Part shown: in pieces, positions 5,580 to 10,198 of the stretch | Position numbering within the stretch: position 1 is the stretch's first letter | Layout of the letters: every line of letters begins with the position of its first letter | DNA from: an archaeon | GTDB lineage: Archaea; Iainarchaeota; Iainarchaeia; Iainarchaeales; GCA-2688035 | Reading direction: 5' to 3' | DNA length: 10,198 nt | Assembly: GCA_030616665.1 (NCBI GenBank) | Contig: JAUWWX010000020.1 | Coordinates: 1 to 10,198 of the forward strand | Translations under genes and position numbers: made by a program | Notes under the pieces: generated by a model | Databases searched by the model: none | The model's input: only the letters and a program-made list of their open reading frames with translations | Told to the model about the DNA's origin: nothing

Positions 5580-7484
5580 ATGAAAATTCTCTTTGTTACG
5601 TCAACATTTTTGAAAAGCAAGGAAGATGAGCAGCTTGACTTTGTTTTTGAGGTTGCTACCGCTTTCAGGAGAAAAGGCCACGACGTAATGGTTGTTGCCG
5701 CACATGGAGCAAACGCAGAAAAAAACCATGAAATTGACGGGATTAAGGTAAGACGCTTCCAGTACAGCTGGCCTGCCTCAACACAGAAGATTGCCTACGG
5801 CTGTGGTATTGCACAAAACATAAGCAAAAGCATTGCAGTAAAGGCCCAGTTCCTGCCATATGTGATAAGCAACACCCTTGCATTGCGAAAGGCAGTCAAG
5901 GAATTCAAGCCCGATGTCGTGCAGGCCCTGTGGAGCTTTCCCCAGGGATGGGCAGCTGCCTTGGCAAAAAAAACAATTGGGTTTCCGCTTGCAGTTCACC
6001 TTTTTGGAGCCGAAATATACCTTGCGAAAAGGTACAAAATGCCTTTTCTTGCAGTATGGTCAACAAAGCACGCAGAGCTTTTGACAGCGAACAGCGAGGC
6101 AACAAGGAAGGCGGCATTAGGGCTTGGCATAAGAAAGCCCGAGGTCCTGTTCTGCGGCGGGGTAAACATGCAAAGGTACAACCCAAAAAATGACGGAAGC
6201 AAGGTGAGGAAAAAACACAAACTTGGAAAAAACAAGGTGATTTTTGTTATGGGAAGGCTTGTTGAAAGAAAGGGGCATGTTTTTCTAATCAAGGCCATGA
6301 AAAAAATCCTGAAAATGTTTCCAAAGGCAAAGCTTGTCATAGGTGGGGGAGGTATCGAGGAGGCAAACATAAGAAAGGCGATAAAAGAGCTTAAACTTGA
6401 AAACAGCGTTATTTTGACAGGACGGATTCCGATTCTTGACCTGCCTAGCTATTATGCGGCCTGTGACGTGTTCTGCCTGCCTGCGATTGTTGACAGCAAA
6501 GGCGAAACAGAAGGCGGACAGGGCCTTGTTATCGGGGAGGCAATGGCTTCAGGCAGGCCTGTTGTCGCAAGCAATGTTGGTGGCATTCCTGACGCTGTAA
6601 AGCACAATGCCAATGGCCTGCTTGTCGAACAAAAAAACCCAGGGCAATTGGCTAACGCAATCTGCTCTGTTTTGTCGAACAAAAGGCTTGCAAAAAGGCT
6701 TTCAAAAGCGGGAATTGGTTTTGTTGAGAGGGAAATAAGCTACGATGTTTACGTTGACAAATGCATTAAACAGTACGAAAGGGTGCTGAAAAAAAGGGGC
6801 AAGGCATACAAGCATATTGAGAGTTACTACGACAGTTTTTTTGAAAGTGAAAGAACAAAGTATGAAAGCTATAGAAGCACTGAAGCCAAGAGCCGCATAC
6901 TTGACGCTGTGAAGGGCAAGACAGGAAAGCTGCTTGACCTGGGATGCGGAAACGGCGAGCTTGTCAAGTATTTGAAGGAAAGGCTTGGCAAAAACTCGTT
7001 CAAGTTTTACGGTGTTGACCTGAGCAAGGTAAATATCAAAAGATCAGGGCTTAAGAAGGCCGCACAAGCAAATCTTGAATCAAAGCTTCCGTTTAAGGAC
7101 AACTGCTTTGACGTTGTCATACTGCAAGAGGTCATAGAGCACTTGAGGAACAGGAAGCGGATAGTCAGCGAAATTCACAGGGTTCTAAAAAAGAACGGCG
7201 TTGCTGTAATAACCTGCCCGCACAAATACAGCCTTATACTTCCGCTCTACATTTTGAAGAACACCGTTTTTCACAGGATGCAGCCAATAGAGGACTGGCT
7301 TTCAAAAAAAGAATTGCGCGACCTTATGTCAGGAAAATTCAAAAACTACAGGCTGTGCTCGCACAACTTTTTCCCATATCACAGCATACTGCCTGAATCG
7401 CTTGTTCCGGCAGTGGCAAAAATAGACGAAATGATCCAGAATACGCCTGTTGACAGGAAGCTAGTTGCAGTAGCTGTAAAGTAA
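5580..7484 (+). CDS. Fusion: GT4 glycosyltransferase + SAM-dependent methyltransferase
   Basis: A 634-residue two-domain protein. Residues 1 to about 403 form a GT-B fold GT4 transferase: KILFVTSTF at the start, HLFGAEIY at 140-147, the donor-site GRLVERKGH at 225-233, and GGQGLVIGEAMASGRPVVAS at 312-331. Residues about 405-634 form a class I methyltransferase: LLDLGCGNGE (451-460, SAM loop), FYGVDLS (476-482), LPFKDNCFDVVILQEVIEHL (503-522). Both halves look complete, so it may add a sugar and methylate it or its acceptor. No ATG lies between the domains before the SAM loop; a GTG at codon 402 is the only evident internal start. ATG at 5580 is chosen over TTG at 5574: a GAGTG sits seven bases before the ATG but one base before the TTG. 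It follows the radical SAM gene by ten bases and converges on the flippase gene. The E-x7-E spacing of the GT4 site is off by one. Confidence 0.88.
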   Translation: MKILFVTSTFLKSKEDEQLDFVFEVATAFRRKGHDVMVVAAHGANAEKNHEIDGIKVRRFQYSWPASTQKIAYGCGIAQNISKSIAVKAQFLPYVISNTLALRKAVKEFKPDVVQALWSFPQGWAAALAKKTIGFPLAVHLFGAEIYLAKRYKMPFLAVWSTKHAELLTANSEATRKAALGLGIRKPEVLFCGGVNMQRYNPKNDGSKVRKKHKLGKNKVIFVMGRLVERKGHVFLIKAMKKILKMFPKAKLVIGGGGIEEANIRKAIKELKLENSVILTGRIPILDLPSYYAACDVFCLPAIVDSKGETEGGQGLVIGEAMASGRPVVASNVGGIPDAVKHNANGLLVEQKNPGQLANAICSVLSNKRLAKRLSKAGIGFVEREISYDVYVDKCIKQYERVLKKRGKAYKHIESYYDSFFESERTKYESYRSTEAKSRILDAVKGKTGKLLDLGCGNGELVKYLKERLGKNSFKFYGVDLSKVNIKRSGLKKAAQANLESKLPFKDNCFDVVILQEVIEHLRNRKRIVSEIHRVLKKNGVAVITCPHKYSLILPLYILKNTVFHRMQPIEDWLSKKELRDLMSGKFKNYRLCSHNFFPYHSILPESLVPAVAKIDEMIQNTPVDRKLVAVAVK

Positions 7485-7501
7485 CAAGTACAACATACTT
7501 T

Positions 7502-8935
7502 TCACCTGATTGCATTCAAGAAAACCTCCAAGTCACGCCTGCCAAGCTCCTTTAAAAGCAGGAGGGCAACACCGTAGATTACAAGCAACAATATATATTC
7601 AGCAATCAGCAGCAGGCCCTGCACCGGAAAAAGTGCTGCCAGAAGGAATATGCCAAGAGATACAGCTGAAATCCTTGCAAAGGAGGCCAGAGGCATCAGT
7701 GTTCCAAAAAGCCTGAAGACATAGGCTGCTGAAATAACCAGGCCAACGGACGCCGCAACAAGAGTTGCGATTGCGGCCCCGTTTAATGAAAGTGTGGGAA
7801 CCAGCGCAAAGTTCAGGGCAAGCGAGATAGCAAAGGAAAGCAGGGCAATGGCCATTGCAGGCTTTGGCCTGCTGCTGCCTACAATAACGGTTGTAAGAAT
7901 GAGGAAAAGCGCGTACAATGAGAGGGCAACGGTGAGGATTGACAAAGCCTCTGCTCCAGGCAGGTACTCCGCCGAAAAAACCAATGAGATGAGACCTGCA
8001 GAGCTTGCTGAAAATATTGCCGCGGTTGGAGCAATCACAAGAAATGCATACCGCATGGCATGCCTTATGTAAAACCTTGTCTTCCTTTTGTCCCCAACAA
8101 ATGTTGTTGAGGAAACAAGCGGGAAAACAACAAGGGTTATGCTTGAGACAAAAACCGGGAACAGCTTTGCAATGGTTGAAGCCGCAACATAGTAGCCGCT
8201 TAAGGCATTTGTGTTGCCAATGCTCAAAGCCTTTACTGCAAACAGGTCAATGTTTATCAAAAGGTCTGCTACAACCGAAAAAATGAGGAGTGGGGCTGCA
8301 AACAATGCAAGCCTCCTGTAGTCAAACCTCTGCTTTAGGTCTTTTCCCTTCCTTGTGAGAAAGAAGCCTGCAACCAGGCTCAAAAAGGAGGCAAACACAA
8401 AGCCTGCTATCGCCCCAAAAAGGCCAAATCCTGCTGAGGCAAGCCCAACTATAAGCACAAGCTTGCTGAATGAATAGAACGCCCTAAGCTTTGCCTGCAG
8501 GGCAAACTTTTTTAAGCCGTTCAGGCATCCAGCAAATACTGAAAAAATGGGGTGGACCAGGAACAGAAGGGATGCCAGCCTTATGTATGGTGCAAGCGAA
8601 ACGTCTGAAAGTAGCAGGGCAAAAAGGTCTGCGCCAAAAAAGTAGGCGGCAAACATCAGGAAGTCAAGCAGTATCTGCAGCTTCAGGGCGCTTTTCCTGA
8701 TAAGCCTTACCGACATCGGCTTTTCCGAAACAAGCTTGCTCACAGCCCGCTGTATGGACTTCGCGAAAACCATTTCTATTACTGAAACAAGTGAAATCAC
8801 AACGCCGTAAATGCCAAGAAGCTCAGGGCCCAAAACAAACCTGCCCAAAATCAGGTAGACAAGGTAGTTTGCAACAAAGCTGAAGCCAGTCGCCACCATA
8901 AGGAAGAAAGTGCCCTTCTCGATTTTCTCGCTCAT
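7502..8935 (-). CDS. Wzx/MurJ-like polysaccharide flippase
   Basis: A 477-residue, strongly hydrophobic protein of the MOP exporter superfamily (polysaccharide biosynthesis / MATE-like). Such proteins turn lipid-linked glycans across the membrane. Seen: an N-terminal helix pair with FLMVATGFSFVANYLVYLI, then GPELLGIYGVVISLVSVIE (typical first-repeat layout), and about 12-14 hydrophobic segments spread evenly; hydrophilic links such as TRKGKDLKQRFDYRR near the middle separate the two halves. Length fits the family. The ATG is preceded on its strand by GAGAAAGGTAAAA, a weak ribosome site. It is 53 bases behind the CDP-alcohol transferase and is probably the last gene of that leftward operon. 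Its stop is 17 bases from the convergent GT4-methyltransferase stop. Its likely cargo is the polyprenyl-linked product of this locus; specificity cannot be read. Confidence 0.85.
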   Translation of the reverse strand: MSEKIEKGTFFLMVATGFSFVANYLVYLILGRFVLGPELLGIYGVVISLVSVIEMVFAKSIQRAVSKLVSEKPMSVRLIRKSALKLQILLDFLMFAAYFFGADLFALLLSDVSLAPYIRLASLLFLVHPIFSVFAGCLNGLKKFALQAKLRAFYSFSKLVLIVGLASAGFGLFGAIAGFVFASFLSLVAGFFLTRKGKDLKQRFDYRRLALFAAPLLIFSVVADLLINIDLFAVKALSIGNTNALSGYYVAASTIAKLFPVFVSSITLVVFPLVSSTTFVGDKRKTRFYIRHAMRYAFLVIAPTAAIFSASSAGLISLVFSAEYLPGAEALSILTVALSLYALFLILTTVIVGSSRPKPAMAIALLSFAISLALNFALVPTLSLNGAAIATLVAASVGLVISAAYVFRLFGTLMPLASFARISAVSLGIFLLAALFPVQGLLLIAEYILLLVIYGVALLLLKELGRRDLEVFLNAIR

Positions 8936-8988
8936 TTTTACCTTTCTCGTTCCCTAGCTTCCTTGCTGGAAGACACCTCAGCTGCAAC

Positions 8989-9612
8989 CTAAGCCTTTTT
9001 AGCCGCTATAATTTTTAATGCCTCATGCACCTTTTTTGCCCAAATTATTATCGGGACAAAGGCAAGCAAAACCAATACAACAAAAAGTTGGTTGGCCAAA
9101 GCGCCGAACAGCACAATGATGACTATGGTGTCAAGCATTCCGAACACTGTTTTCCTAACTTTCCAAATAGGCTTCCTGTCATTTGTTACCTCTGCGATGT
9201 AGGACCTCAGCACCTCAATTAAGAAAATGTTGGTAATTGCCAGCATTCCGAGAAGCAGGGCAATCGGGGCGTTGTGCAGGGCAAAGTAGCCGTAGGAAAG
9301 CGATGCAATGATAAGTGGCTTTTTAAGTGTATCGCCTATAATGTCACAAAGCTTGCCTGAAATAGAAACCATCTTCTTTGCCCTTGCAAGGTCGCCGTCA
9401 ACAAAGTCAAGCAGCTCGCTTACAAGCCAGACGAGCGCGCCAACTATGAGGTTGGCCCACGTGCCCCAAATGAAGAAGAACGAGCCGAGGACTGCAAGCA
9501 GAAAAGAAACAAAAGTAACCTGGTTTGGCGTAACCCTTGTCTTGACAAGGTACTTCACTATCAGGTGTGAGTATTTCCGCAAGAAAATTTTACCGAAAAG
9601 CACGTCTGTCAA
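8989..9612 (-). CDS. CDP-alcohol phosphatidyltransferase family protein
   Basis: A 207-residue membrane protein of the CDP-alcohol phosphotransferase family. These join a CDP-activated alcohol or lipid to a second alcohol as a phosphodiester. The signature DxxDGxxAR-x8-GxxxDxxxD is complete: D69, D72, G73, A76, R77, G86, D90 and D94, the metal and CDP site. About five or six hydrophobic segments fit the family. I prefer the TTG at 9612 over an upstream TTG at 9633 that would overlap the dehydrogenase gene: GGAAGGTGA lies four bases before it, the TGA inside being the upstream gene's stop. No ATG is available near the start. The product could be an archaeal phospholipid (archaetidyl-inositol, -glycerol or -serine) or a glycan-linked phosphoalcohol, as its place between a sugar dehydrogenase and a flippase hints. 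The family is certain, the substrate open. Confidence 0.88.
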   Translation of the reverse strand: MTDVLFGKIFLRKYSHLIVKYLVKTRVTPNQVTFVSFLLAVLGSFFFIWGTWANLIVGALVWLVSELLDFVDGDLARAKKMVSISGKLCDIIGDTLKKPLIIASLSYGYFALHNAPIALLLGMLAITNIFLIEVLRSYIAEVTNDRKPIWKVRKTVFGMLDTIVIIVLFGALANQLFVVLVLLAFVPIIIWAKKVHEALKIIAAKKA

Positions 9613-9616
9613 GAAT

Positions 9617-9621
9617 TCACC
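9617..9621 (-). promoter_or_regulatory. GGTGA ribosome site overlapping upstream stop
   Basis: The minus strand reads GGAAGGTGA over 9625-9617. The last three bases are the stop of the dehydrogenase gene and a TTG start follows after four bases (9612-9610). This layout indicates translational coupling and argues for the shorter start of the CDP-alcohol transferase. Confidence 0.6.
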
Positions 9622-10198
9622 TTCCAATTCCAAAGTACAAAATGCCTTTTTCCCTTATGCCCTCTTTGTCAAGGGCATTCCTTGCGTCAACGACAAGTTT
9701 GGCACCACTGCCCTTGATAAAGGCGGGAGAAAGCCTTTTCACCAAAACAGGGTGGTGCGTAAGCAGAAGAATGCAGTCCGCGCCCTTCACAGAATCTTCA
9801 ATGCATGAAACGTTTGAATGTTTTGGCAGCAAGGGATCAAAGGCCCTCAGCCTTGCCTTCTTCCCTTCAAGCATACTGATTATTTTGGCAGCAGGGCTTT
9901 CTCTTATATCGTCAACGTCTGGCTTGTATGAAACGCCAAGCGCAGCAATTTCTGCCTTTGAAATTTCCAGACCTGCTTCCATCAGGCCCTTTTCAACAAC
10001 AGATACAACATAGGCAGGCATTGAGCTGTTTATTTCCCTGGCAAGCCGCAGGAAGCTGTGCCTGAAGCCTGCTTTCTCTGCCCTCTCAATTAGATAGTAG
10101 GGGTCCTGGGCAATGCAGTGGCCTCCAACACCAGGCCCAGGGTAAAAAGGCATGAAGCCAAACGGCTTTGTGCTCGCACCCTTGATTACCTCAAGCAG
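9617..10198 (-). CDS. Nucleotide-sugar 6-dehydrogenase, C-terminal part
   Basis: The gene runs off the right edge: 193 residues are visible and the frame is open to the last base, so an internal ATG at 10153 is not the start. Full members are about 420-440 residues. Such enzymes oxidise the C6 of UDP- or GDP-sugars to uronic acids in two NAD-dependent steps. Seen: STKPFGFMPFYPGPGVGGHC with the catalytic cysteine in GGHC, followed by IAQDPYYL, then the C-terminal nucleotide-binding domain beginning LGVSYKPDVDDIRESPAAKI and ending with a FDPLLPKHS loop. STKPFGFMPF and GGHC point to the UDP-N-acetyl-mannosamine/glucosamine dehydrogenase branch (WecC/WbpA-like) rather than UDP-glucose dehydrogenase. 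It is the first visible gene of the leftward operon, followed at four bases by the CDP-alcohol transferase. The N-terminal NAD domain cannot be checked here. Confidence 0.9.
   Translation of the reverse strand: MLEVIKGASTKPFGFMPFYPGPGVGGHCIAQDPYYLIERAEKAGFRHSFLRLAREINSSMPAYVVSVVEKGLMEAGLEISKAEIAALGVSYKPDVDDIRESPAAKIISMLEGKKARLRAFDPLLPKHSNVSCIEDSVKGADCILLLTHHPVLVKRLSPAFIKGSGAKLVVDARNALDKEGIREKGILYFGIGR

Noticed and set aside
5075..5620. 181-codon minus-strand frame across the end of the radical SAM gene and the start of the fusion gene
   Set aside because: It is antisense to both genes and shows no recognisable motif.
8958..8972. Small hairpin, CTTCC and GGAAG around a five-base loop, between the CDP-alcohol transferase and flippase genes
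   Set aside because: Only five base pairs, no T-run after it on the transcribed strand, and it lies inside a likely operon; too weak to call a terminator or regulatory element.
1..10198. Many GGCAGG / CCTGCC words, considered as an uptake- or Chi-like signal
   Set aside because: They fall mostly within genes and follow from frequent AGG and GCA/GGC codons; no orientation bias could be shown by eye.

Overview
The window looks like a piece of an archaeal chromosome carrying a surface-glycan or lipid-linked-glycan gene cluster. Three things suggest archaea: AT-rich TATA-like boxes about 27-28 bases upstream of start codons with almost no leader (three genes), GGTGA ribosome-binding sites where there is a leader or an upstream gene, and heavy use of AGG for arginine. 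The compact layout and protein styles would fit a DPANN-type archaeon such as a diapherotrite, but that placement is a guess. I see no rRNA, tRNA, CRISPR array or mobile element.

Left part (1-2710): two divergent genes share a 104-base promoter region. The leftward gene is a polytopic GT-C (GT39/ArnT-like) glycosyltransferase. The rightward gene is a GT2 enzyme of the dolichyl-phosphate-sugar synthase type with two C-terminal membrane segments. They are a plausible donor-maker and donor-user pair: the GT2 loads a sugar on polyprenyl phosphate and the GT-C moves it to a glycan or protein outside the membrane.

Middle part (2711-7484): two related radical SAM enzymes with an N-terminal B12-binding-like domain are transcribed divergently from a 162-base region. 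That region carries a nine-base direct repeat 41 bases apart. The rightward radical SAM gene is followed ten bases later by a single-frame fusion of a GT4 glycosyltransferase to a class I SAM methyltransferase. Together they suggest a glycan or lipid modified by radical chemistry and conventional methylation.

Right part (7502-10198, all leftward): the C-terminal half of a nucleotide-sugar 6-dehydrogenase (cut by the window edge), a CDP-alcohol phosphatidyltransferase whose start is translationally coupled to it, and a Wzx/MurJ-like flippase. The flippase gene converges on the fusion gene with 17 bases between stop codons. The three genes form a likely operon for an activated uronic sugar, a phosphodiester-linked alcohol group and export of a lipid-linked product.

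No stretch over 300 bases lacks a gene. The most interesting points are the paired radical SAM enzymes within the glycan locus, the GT4-methyltransferase fusion, the repeats in two intergenic regions and the revised TTG start of the CDP-alcohol transferase.
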